Source: Desulfuromonas thiophila
GTDB taxonomy: Bacteria; Desulfobacterota; Desulfuromonadia; Desulfuromonadales; Desulfuromonadaceae
Assembly (NCBI RefSeq): GCF_900101955.1
Contig: NZ_FNAQ01000005.1
Location: 1-64,000 of the forward strand
Length of the DNA stretch: 64,000 nt
Direction: 5' to 3'
How positions within the stretch are numbered: the stretch's first letter is position 1; every line of letters begins with the position of its first letter. Positions 8,178 to 15,728 of the stretch are shown here, piece after piece. The notes under the pieces were generated by a model. That model was not told where the DNA came from. It saw nothing but the letters and a program-made list of their open reading frames with translations, and ran no database searches. A program made the translations under genes and the position numbers.

Positions 8178-8575
8178 TATTCTGTCTCCTCGGGCAGGTA
8201 GATTGCCGGATTGCCGTCGCCGTCCGTCTCCACCCCGGCGATGATCTCCACCGGCAGCGTCAGGGCCCAGCGGCCACCGCCCAGGTGCGACCAGCTCGGC
8301 GGCTCGCGCAGCCGCAAAAAATGGAACCCGTAGCCCATGGCCGCCAGCCAGGGCGCGGTAAACGGGGCGGATTGGTTCAGGGTCGTGTCCCACCACGCGC
8401 GGAACGCCGCCAGCTGCGCGGCGGTCATCATCATCTGAAACCTGGTGTCGCGCTCGGGGTAGGTGCGCAGCCGCTGTGGGTTGCGCTCTTCCTTTTCATC
8501 CGCCAGCCCACAACCGGGCTCGGCCTCGAATTCGGCCAGGGGTGATTGCGGCAGTGTGCCGGGCCATGCTTCCAT
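8177..8575 (-). CDS. Minor tail protein (132 aa), paralogue of the next gene's N-terminus
   Basis: This 132-residue protein (MEAWPGTLPQSPLAEFEAEPG) is short and mixed alpha/beta. It shares FTAPWLAAMGYGFHFLRL with FSAPWLAAMGYPSHRARIL in the downstream protein. It starts one base into the tape-measure stop (TGATG) and ends the same way into the next gene. The position right after the tape measure matches distal tail or M-like proteins. The paralogy suggests a gene duplication in which one copy gained a large C-terminal extension. Confidence 0.7.
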   Translation of the reverse strand: MEAWPGTLPQSPLAEFEAEPGCGLADEKEERNPQRLRTYPERDTRFQMMMTAAQLAAFRAWWDTTLNQSAPFTAPWLAAMGYGFHFLRLREPPSWSHLGGGRWALTLPVEIIAGVETDGDGNPAIYLPEETE

Positions 8576-11500
8576 CAGTAGCGCCTCCCGTAGCGCCGGT
8601 CGAAATACCCGGCCACGCCGGTGCCCCGGTCCATGCGGCCGACGATTTCCCGCTCGACTTGCTCAATGATCACGTCCAGCCCGCCATCGTCGCGTTGCCG
8701 GGTGGTGCTGGTGGTGCCGGGAGCCTCGTAGACACTGACATTCATCGGCTTGGCCGGGCCTGGGGTGCCTTGCCCCTGGTCGATCCGCGATAACACCCGA
8801 TCAAGCTTGGCGCTGGTTTCGGCGGTGGTGACCCGCTCGCCCTTCTCCAGCAGCCAGGTGCCGGACTTCGGCACGGAGTCGATGCCGTCGTGCGCCATGC
8901 CGACGGCGGCAATGTTGGAGACAAGTCCGCCCATTGCCGCAGCAACCGACGCCATGGCTGCGAGGTTTAGTGGCCACGGGTTGTTTCCTGCTTTTGCGAT
9001 AGCAGCCCAAAGATTTACAGTGGACTCAGCAATGGCAAACGCCTTGGACACGGCAAACATTGCCTTGTAAGCCTCTGACTGTTCGCCGGCAAACTGCGCC
9101 GTCATTTCCGCCATGCCGCCAAACATTGCTGATGCGGATGACAGGGCCATCTGGTAACGGGTGCCCTCGATCCGCGCCAGGCCCGCCTCGTGTTGCCGCT
9201 TAACCTCGGCCTCGCGCTCGTCCCATACCGCGTTCAGGTCGGCTTTTTGCTGCCGGTATTGCTCCAGCAGATCCAGCTGTTCGGAATACCACTGCTCCAG
9301 CGCCTCTGACTGCTGACTGAGCCGGTCGCCCTCCCCGTAATCGTCGAAGCCTGTCAGGCTGGGGGCTTCGGTGAACCCCTTTCCCGCCTGCTCCATGACC
9401 GCCCGGCCGTAGGTTTCGGCACTGATCGCCTCGGCCCGGTAAAGCTCGTCCAGGTGCTTCAGCTCGTCGGCAAGACGCTCAGTCTCGGTCCGCAGGCTGG
9501 CCTTAAGCGCGATGCCCTCGGCCTCGGCCTTCGCGTCGCGTTCCTTGGCCTCGATGGCCTCGTAGACGGCGCGGGTTGCCTCGATCTGCGCGGTACCTGC
9601 CTGTTCCTGCTCCAGTCGCCAGATGGCCGCCGCCTTGGCGCTCATGCCGAAGGTCTCGGCCTGCTCCTTCAGTGCGGCAATCTGCTGTTCAATCTGGCTG
9701 TCGCGTTCCTTGGCCTCGATGGCCTCGTAGACGGCGCGGGTTGCCTCGATCTGCGCGGTACCTGCCTGTTCCTGCTCCAGTCGCCAGATGGCCGCCGCCT
9801 TGGCGCTCATGCCGAAGGTCTCGGCCTGCTCCTTCAGTGCGGCAATCTGCTGTTCAATAGGGTCAACCGGCGCCTTGGGGTTCATGCGCCGGTTCAGCTC
9901 CGCCATCTGCTCGGCGTAGTACGCGGCGGCGGTCACCTTGTCGCCGGTGTCCGCGATGAACGCATCGCGGTCGGCCCGGTATTTCGCCTGCATGGCATCG
10001 TAAGTAGCCTGGGTGATCCGCTCCATGCTGGAGTAGGCAGACTGGTAGGCCTTGGCGGCGGCATCGCCCCCGGTGTTGGGCGTCTTGGTTTCCGCTGTCG
10101 GCGTGGGCGGCGTCTGGACGGTCCGCACCGCGCTGGCCGCTGCCTGGCCCTGACGCTCGATCTCGGCCAGATGCTGTTTTAGCGCCTGCAGGTTCTGCTG
10201 TTGCTGCTGCGCGTAAACCAGCCCGCCGACGCTGTTTTTGTAGCGCCGGGAGCCACGACGGTATTTTTCGAGCGCGGCCTCGACGTCGGCAATCTGCCCC
10301 TTGACCTCCTCGGCGCCGGTGCCGAGATCGACCGCCGAGACGCCGGCGGCCAGATCCTCGAAGTATTGCTTTGCCTGCCCGATCAGCAGCAGGTAGCCGG
10401 TCAGCGTGGCCGCGCCCTTCTTGCCGCCGAGGATCGCGCCGACAAAGCCGGCCTCGCGCACCACGGCGGGCAGGGCGTTCCAGCCCTCCAGCACGGTGGC
10501 CGACAGTTCCCCGGCGGCCCCGGCAATAACGACAAGCTGCCGGCCGATCTCGGTGGCGTTGCGGGCGAAATCGACAAGCTCGCCCCTGTTCTGCCGGACG
10601 TAGTCGGTCAGATCCTGCAGGTTCCGCCGCAGGTCGCCCTCGATGGCCTCGAACGACGCGATACCCACGCCCTCGATGGCCGACTTCAGGGTTTTGAAAT
10701 CCCCGGCCACCGTGTCCAGCTTGACCTTGGCCAGGGCGTCGGTCTCGCCCCTGACGTTGCGCAGCTGGCCCTCCAGCTTGTGGTATCCGTCCAGCTGGTT
10801 CATCAGCACGAGGACGGACTTCGAGGCGATCATGCCGTAGTTTTCGGTCACCTCGTTGACGCCCCAGCCGGCCGCCTTGGCCGCTTTCAGGGTGCCGATC
10901 AGGTCGGTCTCGGCCGTGCCCAGCTCACGCGCCGCCTTTTTGTTGCGCACCATGGCCTGGCGCAGGTCGGTGCCTGAGTCACTGGCCTTGATGCCGGCAT
11001 TGGCAAGGGTGCCAATCAGCGCCGCCAGTTGCTCCACGTCATACCCGAGCTGTGAGGCGATAGGGGCGGCGTAGCGCATCGACTCGCCCATCATCTCGAT
11101 ATTAGTGTTGCTGCGGGTGATGGTGCCGACCAGCACATCATTGAAGCGGGACAGATCCTGAACGCCCATGCCCATGGCGGTGAGGGAGTCGGTCACAATG
11201 TCCGACGCCCGGCCCAGATCGAGTCCGCCGGCAGTCGCCAGATTCAGCACGCCCGGCAAGGCGGCGACGGCCTGCTCGGCGCTCCACCCGGCCATGCCCA
11301 TATACTTCAGGGCCTCGGCCGACTGCGTGGCGCTCCACTCGGTGGTTTCGCCGGCCTGTTTGGCGGCAGCCGCGAGGGCCTGAAACTCCTGCTCCGACGC
11401 CCGCATGACGCCGCGAACCGTCGCCATTTCGGATTCGAAGCGGGCACCGGTGCTGACCATGGCGGTGGCCAGCCCGCCGATCCCCGCCACGCCCGCCAGG

Positions 11501-11643
11501 GAGGCAAACGAGGTGGTCACCCCGCGCACGGCGGCAAGCGAGCGCTGGCCGAACTGCTGAGTGGTGTTCTCGGCGCTCTTCAGATCCTTTTTGTACTGGT
11601 CCGTTTTGGCACGGATCACAACGTCAGCGGTTCCGAGTCTCAT
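8575..11643 (-). CDS. Tail tape measure protein
   Basis: The 1022-residue tape measure sets tail length. The N-terminal TP901-type core is clear (VVIRAKTDQYKKDLKSAEN, ATVRGVMRASEQEFQALA, GGLDLGRASDIVTDSLTAMG). The middle is a long, charged coiled coil. The C-terminus has the lambda-like ending IDSVPKSGTWLLEKGERV. Hydrophobic stretches occur near residue 50 and in the last quarter. A perfect in-frame duplication of 55 codons lies within the coiled coil (separate entry). The start overlaps the GT chaperone stop by 4 bases. At roughly 0.15 nm per residue the tail would be about 150 nm. Confidence 0.92.
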   Translation of the reverse strand: MRLGTADVVIRAKTDQYKKDLKSAENTTQQFGQRSLAAVRGVTTSFASLAGVAGIGGLATAMVSTGARFESEMATVRGVMRASEQEFQALAAAAKQAGETTEWSATQSAEALKYMGMAGWSAEQAVAALPGVLNLATAGGLDLGRASDIVTDSLTAMGMGVQDLSRFNDVLVGTITRSNTNIEMMGESMRYAAPIASQLGYDVEQLAALIGTLANAGIKASDSGTDLRQAMVRNKKAARELGTAETDLIGTLKAAKAAGWGVNEVTENYGMIASKSVLVLMNQLDGYHKLEGQLRNVRGETDALAKVKLDTVAGDFKTLKSAIEGVGIASFEAIEGDLRRNLQDLTDYVRQNRGELVDFARNATEIGRQLVVIAGAAGELSATVLEGWNALPAVVREAGFVGAILGGKKGAATLTGYLLLIGQAKQYFEDLAAGVSAVDLGTGAEEVKGQIADVEAALEKYRRGSRRYKNSVGGLVYAQQQQQNLQALKQHLAEIERQGQAAASAVRTVQTPPTPTAETKTPNTGGDAAAKAYQSAYSSMERITQATYDAMQAKYRADRDAFIADTGDKVTAAAYYAEQMAELNRRMNPKAPVDPIEQQIAALKEQAETFGMSAKAAAIWRLEQEQAGTAQIEATRAVYEAIEAKERDSQIEQQIAALKEQAETFGMSAKAAAIWRLEQEQAGTAQIEATRAVYEAIEAKERDAKAEAEGIALKASLRTETERLADELKHLDELYRAEAISAETYGRAVMEQAGKGFTEAPSLTGFDDYGEGDRLSQQSEALEQWYSEQLDLLEQYRQQKADLNAVWDEREAEVKRQHEAGLARIEGTRYQMALSSASAMFGGMAEMTAQFAGEQSEAYKAMFAVSKAFAIAESTVNLWAAIAKAGNNPWPLNLAAMASVAAAMGGLVSNIAAVGMAHDGIDSVPKSGTWLLEKGERVTTAETSAKLDRVLSRIDQGQGTPGPAKPMNVSVYEAPGTTSTTRQRDDGGLDVIIEQVEREIVGRMDRGTGVAGYFDRRYGRRY
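9535..9858. repeat. Perfect tandem duplication inside the tape measure gene
   Basis: Bases 9535-9693 recur identically at 9700-9858, a 159-bp identity with 165-bp period (55 codons, in frame). The duplicated peptide is the IEQQIAALKEQAETFGMS coiled-coil unit. Complete identity at synonymous sites points to a recent event. Confidence 0.95.
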
Positions 11644-12358
11644 TTTTTCGCCATCCTCTTCTTGGCGTCTTCCGCCCGCACCCGCTCAACCTCGGCGGCC
11701 AGCAGCTGCACATCCCGAACACACTCCGCCGCGTCGTCCACCCCGGCCAGCCGGATCGCATCCATCAGCGGCACCGGAACCACGGCGGAACACTGGCAGT
11801 AAATGGTGATGGGGCCTTCAATATCGTCCGTCATCGGCGGGCGGCAGGTGGCGCAGGGCGGCTCGCCGCCAAACTCCGCCCAGGTGAATTGGCAGGTGGG
11901 ACAGTCGAGGCGGTCAATACCGGACAGCCACTCCGCCCACCTGATCAGTTTTTTTCGCGCGCCTCGTCCTGCTTCTTGATCTCGGCCGCCAGCTTGCGCC
12001 GGCAGTCCTGCACGAACAGCACGAGCGCGGCGAAGTCCGCCTCGGATAGCTCGCGGCACAGGCGGAGCCTGTTTTCCGCGGTGCATTCGAGGGGTGCGCC
12101 GTCAGCGTCAAGAATGTTTTTCCACCCGGCGACGGCCTCGGCGATCACCCGCTCCCGCTCGCCTGCCCCGTCGGTTTCGAAGATCGGGATCGGCTCCAGC
12201 TCGCCGGATTCGCCCTTGCGGAACTCAAAGCGGCGCTTGCTGGTCGCCTCGGTGATCTTGGCGATTTCGCCGGCGCGAAGGTGTTTGATTTCAAAGGCCG
12301 CACCGTCGGGATCGCCCGGCAGGTCAAACCATGCCTGTGTCATTTTCTGGAGTTTCAT
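11640..12358 (-). CDS. Tail assembly chaperone GT fusion made by -1 frameshift
   Basis: Ribosomes that slip at the A7C run (11955-11948) near the end of the upstream chaperone frame continue in the -1 frame as KKLIRWAEWLSG to a stop at 11640, giving a longer product as in lambda gpG-T. The T-like extension (about 105 residues) has two CxxC pairs (CPTC, CATC), perhaps a zinc site, and a basic C-terminus KKRMAKK. GT would bridge the tail tube protein and the tape measure during assembly. The gene lies between tail tube and tape measure, and its stop overlaps the tape measure start by 4 bases. Confidence 0.85.
11945..12358 (-). CDS. Tail assembly chaperone, gpG-like (unshifted product)
   Basis: The 137-residue protein starts MKLQKMTQAWFDLPGD. 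It has a beta-rich N-terminus (AAFEIKHLRAGEIAKI) and a helical C-terminus ending KKQDEAREKN. The position between the tail tube and tape measure genes and the embedded slippery site identify it as the short form of the tail assembly chaperone pair. In siphophages the short form outnumbers the frameshifted one and is not part of the mature virion. Confidence 0.85.
   Translation of the reverse strand: MKLQKMTQAWFDLPGDPDGAAFEIKHLRAGEIAKITEATSKRRFEFRKGESGELEPIPIFETDGAGERERVIAEAVAGWKNILDADGAPLECTAENRLRLCRELSEADFAALVLFVQDCRRKLAAEIKKQDEAREKN
11948..11954 (-). promoter_or_regulatory. -1 frameshift slippery heptamer
   Basis: The minus strand reads GAA AAA AAC TGA, so the heptamer A AAA AAC stands two codons before the stop of the short chaperone. 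Slipping by one base yields AAA AAA CTG ATC in the long open frame. The arrangement matches programmed frameshifts in tail chaperone genes. Confidence 0.85.
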
Positions 12359-12370
12359 GCGTCACCCTTC

Positions 12371-12404
12371 AAAAAAAAAGCCGGCTACCCGCAGGCGACC
12401 GGCC
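12371..12404 (-). terminator. Intrinsic terminator or attenuator after tail tube gene
   Basis: On the minus strand a GC-rich stem (GCCGG...CCGGC with wobble pairs within) is followed by nine T. It lies between the tail tube stop (12425) and the chaperone start (12358), so it would lower downstream expression relative to the abundant tube protein. Confidence 0.75.
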
Positions 12405-12424
12405 CGGTTTTGGCTGGCTGCTGG

Positions 12425-13111
12425 TTACTCGGTCACGCCGATCTGACCGCCGTGGATCCTGGTCCCGGCCAGCGCCGATTCGGCCGTCAGGGTTCTCACC
12501 TTGGCCGTTACCGTCAGGGTGCCGGCCGCGACGGCGGTGACGATGCACGCAACGTCGTCATTACTGGTGCTGCCCTCGATGATGATGGTGTCGCCCACGG
12601 AGAAGCCGGCGGTGACAAAGCCGCTGCCGGAATCGGTGATCGTGGTCGTGGTGAACGCCAGCGTGGCGCCGCTGACGTGGGCGTCGAAGCGGGCCAGCAG
12701 GCCCTGCACCAGCAGGGTGGCCGAAAACGGGATGACGCCGGACTTGGTGACCTCGGTGCCGGCCACGCCCTTGACGTAAATCACGCTGCTGTCATCGTTC
12801 GCCAGGTCGGGCGCCCAGAAGTCGGACTCGTTTTCGTACAGGCGCAGGTTTGGCAGCCCCTCGTTGTCGAACAGCCGCTGGCGCAGGACGGTCTGGCCGG
12901 TCGAGTCGTTGCCGACATAGTTGCCGGCCAGTGCGCCTTCGGTCCACTTGGCCGAGGTGGGGACGGTGAAGTCGAAATCCTGGTCAAATTCCTCCACGTC
13001 GATGGTGTTGCGCTCAACGCCGGGGATGGTCAGGCTGTTCAGGCCCTTGATGGTGGTGGTGCCAATCGCTGCCTTGGCCTTGGCGCCCTTCTGGTAGTTG
13101 GGTGTGCTCAT
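12425..13111 (-). CDS. Major tail tube protein
   Basis: The 228-residue protein (MSTPNYQKGAKAKAAIG) has the beta-rich tube-protein pattern: an N-terminal strand with GTTTIKGLNSLTIPGVERNTIDVEEFDQDF, then a long Thr-rich region with DSGSGFVTAGFSVGDTIIIEGS. The second half resembles an Ig-like addition common in siphophage tube proteins. It lies directly after the tail terminator gene and before the G/GT chaperones, and is followed by a terminator, as expected for a highly expressed virion protein. Confidence 0.85.
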   Translation of the reverse strand: MSTPNYQKGAKAKAAIGTTTIKGLNSLTIPGVERNTIDVEEFDQDFDFTVPTSAKWTEGALAGNYVGNDSTGQTVLRQRLFDNEGLPNLRLYENESDFWAPDLANDDSSVIYVKGVAGTEVTKSGVIPFSATLLVQGLLARFDAHVSGATLAFTTTTITDSGSGFVTAGFSVGDTIIIEGSTSNDDVACIVTAVAAGTLTVTAKVRTLTAESALAGTRIHGGQIGVTE

Positions 13112-13504
13112 TTATGTCTCCTGAATGATGGTGGAAAACTCGATGGCCGCCGCCCATAGGTCGCCATCGCGCCAGGGCGGGGTCTGCATTTCGCGGGTGA
13201 TCATGATGTCGTAGCCGTTGACGGTCAGCACCGCGCCATCGAACAGCGCCCGGCAATGGCTCAGGATCACGGCAACCTCCTGGTAGGTGCCCGAGCCGTA
13301 GACGTTCACCTGAAAGCTGAAATCGTCCAGTTCCTCGCTGAACGTGTCGGTGGGGAGGCTGGTAACGCCGAAGAACACCGCGTAGGGGGTCGCCCCTTGC
13401 GGCAGGGCCTCGCCGTAGGAGAACCGGCCGCCGATGGCGCTGTAAAAAGCGTTGTGCGGCTCGGTCGCGAACAGGGCATGAAGGGCGTTGAAAAAGGCGT
13501 TCAT
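13112..13504 (-). CDS. Tail terminator / completion protein (DUF3168-like)
   Basis: The 130-residue protein begins MNAFFNALHALFATEP and contains GGRFSYGEALPQGATPYAVFFGVTSLPTD and FQVNVYGSGTYQEVAVILSHC. This is the pattern of gpU/DUF3168-type tail terminator proteins that cap the tube. Gene order connector, HK97 gp10-like, terminator, tube supports this. The start overlaps the upstream stop by 4 bases, and the stop abuts the tube gene start. Confidence 0.8.
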   Translation of the reverse strand: MNAFFNALHALFATEPHNAFYSAIGGRFSYGEALPQGATPYAVFFGVTSLPTDTFSEELDDFSFQVNVYGSGTYQEVAVILSHCRALFDGAVLTVNGYDIMITREMQTPPWRDGDLWAAAIEFSTIIQET

Positions 13505-13890
13505 TGCTTCAACCTATTTCTGAACTTTTCTTGGACAAGTGTTCGGTTTCTTTTAAGTGACGGCCGCAGGTAAGGCTTCGCCTTGATTGGCCTGCGAGAC
13601 TTCCCCTTGCGTTTTCCGGCCCGGTAGGTCGTGCCAGGAGTGCCAAGCTCGACAAATCGCGCAACGTGCCCGAGCTTGTCGCCGCCTGCCTTGACATAGG
13701 CCCCGATCGCATCTGGCTTTTCCCATGTGGCAACCTCGATGGTGTTTTTCAGCTCGCCAGAATCCACCGGGCAGAGCCGCCGGGCGTCGGTTGCAATAGC
13801 CTCGGCACCCTCGCGGATTGCCTCGCGGCATTCGCCCCTCACCTCGGCGGTCAGTTGCGCCCCGTTCCAGTCCAGCCGAAAGTTGCTCAT
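13501..13890 (-). CDS. HK97 gp10-like head-tail / minor tail component
   Basis: The 129-residue protein begins MSNFRLDWNGAQLTAEVRGE; its ATG overlaps the upstream stop (ATGA). It has the HK97 gp10 features CPVDSGELKNTIEVATWEKPD and VARFVELGTPGTTYRAGKRKGK, followed by a basic KPYLRPSLKRNR end. Such proteins act at the neck next to the tail terminator. The length matches the family. Confidence 0.85.
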   Translation of the reverse strand: MSNFRLDWNGAQLTAEVRGECREAIREGAEAIATDARRLCPVDSGELKNTIEVATWEKPDAIGAYVKAGGDKLGHVARFVELGTPGTTYRAGKRKGKSRRPIKAKPYLRPSLKRNRTLVQEKFRNRLKQ

Positions 13891-14234
13891 TTCAGTTCCT
13901 CGCACAGCAGGTCGAGGTAGAGGTTCGCTTCCTCGGGGTTGACGATGCCCTTGATCTCGAAGGAGCGGCCGTCGAACAGGACGCGCATGGTCTCATTGAT
14001 GCCGGGCCGGTAGTCGATTCGGATATTGTGCGTCACGGTCACGCCCTCGCGCATGTTCTCCCGCGCCTCGCGGGCCGACGTGGGCCAGATGGCCGCCCGC
14101 GTCGTGCAAACGGACGTCACGGCCTTGTCAATCACACCGCCCGCGCCGATGGCCTCGCCGTCGGCCACAATGGTGGCCGGGTGACGGAATGCTGCCCGTG
14201 GTGTCCGTTTCAAAACCGCCTCCAGATTCTCCAC
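13887..14234 (-). CDS. Head-tail joining / adaptor protein
   Basis: The 115-residue protein (MENLEAVLKRTPRAAF) fits short head-closure proteins of the SPP1 gp16/HK97 type: a strand-rich core with TTRAAIWPTSAREARENMREGVTVTHNIRIDYRPGI and RSFEIKGIVNPEEANLYLDLLCEE. It lies between the connector and the gp10-like gene and overlaps both neighbours. The motif tRaaIw..R...... I.yr..i is diagnostic for this adaptor family. Confidence 0.8.
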   Translation of the reverse strand: MENLEAVLKRTPRAAFRHPATIVADGEAIGAGGVIDKAVTSVCTTRAAIWPTSAREARENMREGVTVTHNIRIDYRPGINETMRVLFDGRSFEIKGIVNPEEANLYLDLLCEELK

Positions 14235-14965
14235 GGCGTCAGCAGCGCCTCAACCGCCCGCGTGTTGTACCGCTGCACGTCCGAAACGCTCTCCCGGTTC
14301 TGGTAGAGGTCGGCGAGCAGGATCTTGATCGCCGCCTTGATCGGCTCGGGCACGGTCTGGCCGACGCAGGTCCATTCGACGGTGCCATCTGTTACGGTGC
14401 CGCCAATCGCAACCGGCCAGGCCGGTTCGGTGGTGCCGGTATCGCCCGCCGTGGCGCATTGGTACGCCAGGCCGTTTGCCGTGGTCGGCGTTACGGCATC
14501 GCCTTCCACGGTGGCCGTCTCCGCCGCCCAGGTCTCGCCCGCGTGCCAGCCGCAGGTGAAGCGAATCCGCACCGGGTTGACCGGCCACGGGTCCGCGTCC
14601 GGCCACTCGCCGCCCTCCGGCAAGGCGATGAACCCGGCGTCGTCGGTGTCGGAGACGGTGCGATAGTTCGCCGCGTCCCATTCGGTTTCGGCCTCGGTCG
14701 TGTCGGTGTAGTAGACACCCCCCACGGATTGCAGGCTTCCCCAGGGGAGGTACAGCCGATCCTCCCCTGGGAAGCCGCCGGGGTAATAATCCCATGTCTG
14801 CGTGACCAGCCTCCGGCCCGTCTCCTGCTCGGCGGCGGTGATGGCGGAAAGCAGCAGCGCATGAATCAGCGTGTCGTCGTTGTCGTGGCCGAGATTCAGG
14901 TGCGCTTTTGCCTCGGCCAGCGTTACCGGCGGACGGGACGTTCCGGAAACCCGTTTGCAGATCAT
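14210..14965 (-). CDS. Head-tail connector with inserted TEPAWP-type beta module
   Basis: Residues 1-130 and 205-251 form a normal gp6-like connector (TLAEAKAHLNLGHDNDDTLIHALLLSAITAAEQETGR; C-terminal EPIKAAIKILLADLYQNRES). Between them lies an insert of about 55 residues with GLAYQCATAGDTGTTEPAWP and TVTDGTVEWTCVG. This is a short beta module that recurs in many phage virion proteins and may decorate the neck. The gene overlaps the next one by 25 bases. The connector assignment is firm from pattern and position; the insert's role is unknown. Confidence 0.85.
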   Translation of the reverse strand: MICKRVSGTSRPPVTLAEAKAHLNLGHDNDDTLIHALLLSAITAAEQETGRRLVTQTWDYYPGGFPGEDRLYLPWGSLQSVGGVYYTDTTEAETEWDAANYRTVSDTDDAGFIALPEGGEWPDADPWPVNPVRIRFTCGWHAGETWAAETATVEGDAVTPTTANGLAYQCATAGDTGTTEPAWPVAIGGTVTDGTVEWTCVGQTVPEPIKAAIKILLADLYQNRESVSDVQRYNTRAVEALLTPWRIWRRF

Positions 14966-14979
14966 GGTTTGCTTACTCC

Positions 14980-15450
14980 TTAGTCAACAGTGGCCGACGG
15001 CGGGGCGGCCTGCTGGTAGCGGCCTTCGAGCAGGTAGGTTGCCTGCACGATGTTGGCCGCGTTGCTGGCCCCGGCCTTGACGCAGATGCAGTCGTAACCG
15101 TCGCCCAGCGTTACCGGGTCGATCTCGAAAATGACCTGCTTGTTCTTGACGGCGGCGGAGGTGGTGAACGCCACGGCGTCGGTCTGCCGGGTCAGGGTAT
15201 CGCCGGCGGCCGTGTCCTCGTTGGCCCAAAGCTTCGCGGCGGTGGTGATGGCCGTCGAGCCGGTGCCGTCAACGGCGGTGGCCTTTTCCAGCGTCAGGGC
15301 GACGGTCGCGGCGTTGCCCTGGGTGAGGGACACGGCCACGATGGCGCGGGTGCAGTGCTTCAGGCTGACATAATCGCCGTCAACGGCGCTGCCGCCGGCC
15401 TGCGGCGCGATGGCTTCGACGATCTTGAACTGCTCGCAGAGTGCTTTCAT
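14980..15450 (-). CDS. Hypothetical virion protein (156 aa), possible head decoration
   Basis: The protein MKALCEQFKIVEAIAPQAGG is Ala/Thr-rich and mostly beta (YVSLKHCTRAIVAVSLTQG, VALTLEKATAVDGTGSTAIT, QVIFEIDPVTLGDGYDCICVKAG). It lies between a small post-capsid gene, which it overlaps by 4 bases, and the connector. In many HK97-type phages this slot holds a head decoration, head fibre or stabilising protein. No family motif that I can name is visible. Confidence 0.65.
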   Translation of the reverse strand: MKALCEQFKIVEAIAPQAGGSAVDGDYVSLKHCTRAIVAVSLTQGNAATVALTLEKATAVDGTGSTAITTAAKLWANEDTAAGDTLTRQTDAVAFTTSAAVKNKQVIFEIDPVTLGDGYDCICVKAGASNAANIVQATYLLEGRYQQAAPPSATVD

Positions 15451-15665
15451 TTGTGGGGCTCCTTATCCTTGGCGGCCGGGCGTCCGGTCGCGGTTTCTCT
15501 TTTTTCGGCCTTCGGGCTGGTGGCCGCCTCGACGGCCGCCGGCTTTTCGCCGGTGAAAAATCTGGCCTTGCCAAGGCCGATCAGGCGACGGGCCAGGGTG
15601 ATCTCGATATCCTTGACCTCCCCTTTCTTCCAGCCGTCATGGTCATTCAAAAATTCAATAATCAT
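15447..15665 (-). CDS. Small post-capsid protein (72 aa)
   Basis: The N-terminal 35 residues (MIIEFLNDHDGWKKGEVKDIEITLARRLIGLGKARFF) match the pattern of small proteins often encoded next to HK97-type capsids: a strand, a KKGEV turn and a helix with LARRLIGLG. The C-terminal half is charged and Ala/Lys-rich, probably disordered. Its start has a GGGAG box just downstream of the hairpin and palindrome that follow the capsid gene. Confidence 0.6.
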   Translation of the reverse strand: MIIEFLNDHDGWKKGEVKDIEITLARRLIGLGKARFFTGEKPAAVEAATSPKAEKRETATGRPAAKDKEPHK

Positions 15666-15680
15666 GGTGCGCTCCCTTTC

Positions 15681-15725
15681 AAGAGGACCAGGCAGCCGGT
15701 CCTCTTGATTATTCCCTTTTGGGAA
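15681..15725. promoter_or_regulatory. Hairpin plus palindromic site C between capsid and tail genes
   Basis: A perfect 9-bp hairpin (AAGAGGACC / GGTCCTCTT, 15681-15706) is followed by site C TTCCCTTTTGGGAA (15712-15725), just 3 bases from the capsid stop. The hairpin has no T tract, so an RNA pausing or processing role fits better than termination. Site C is one of the prophage palindromes placed at a gene end, not at a promoter. Confidence 0.6.
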
Positions 15726-15728
15726 TTA

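Noticed and set aside
11640-12086. A separate Cys-rich gene downstream of the tail chaperone
   Set aside because: There is no good start between the chaperone stop and the CxxC region. The A7C slippery run explains access by -1 frameshift.
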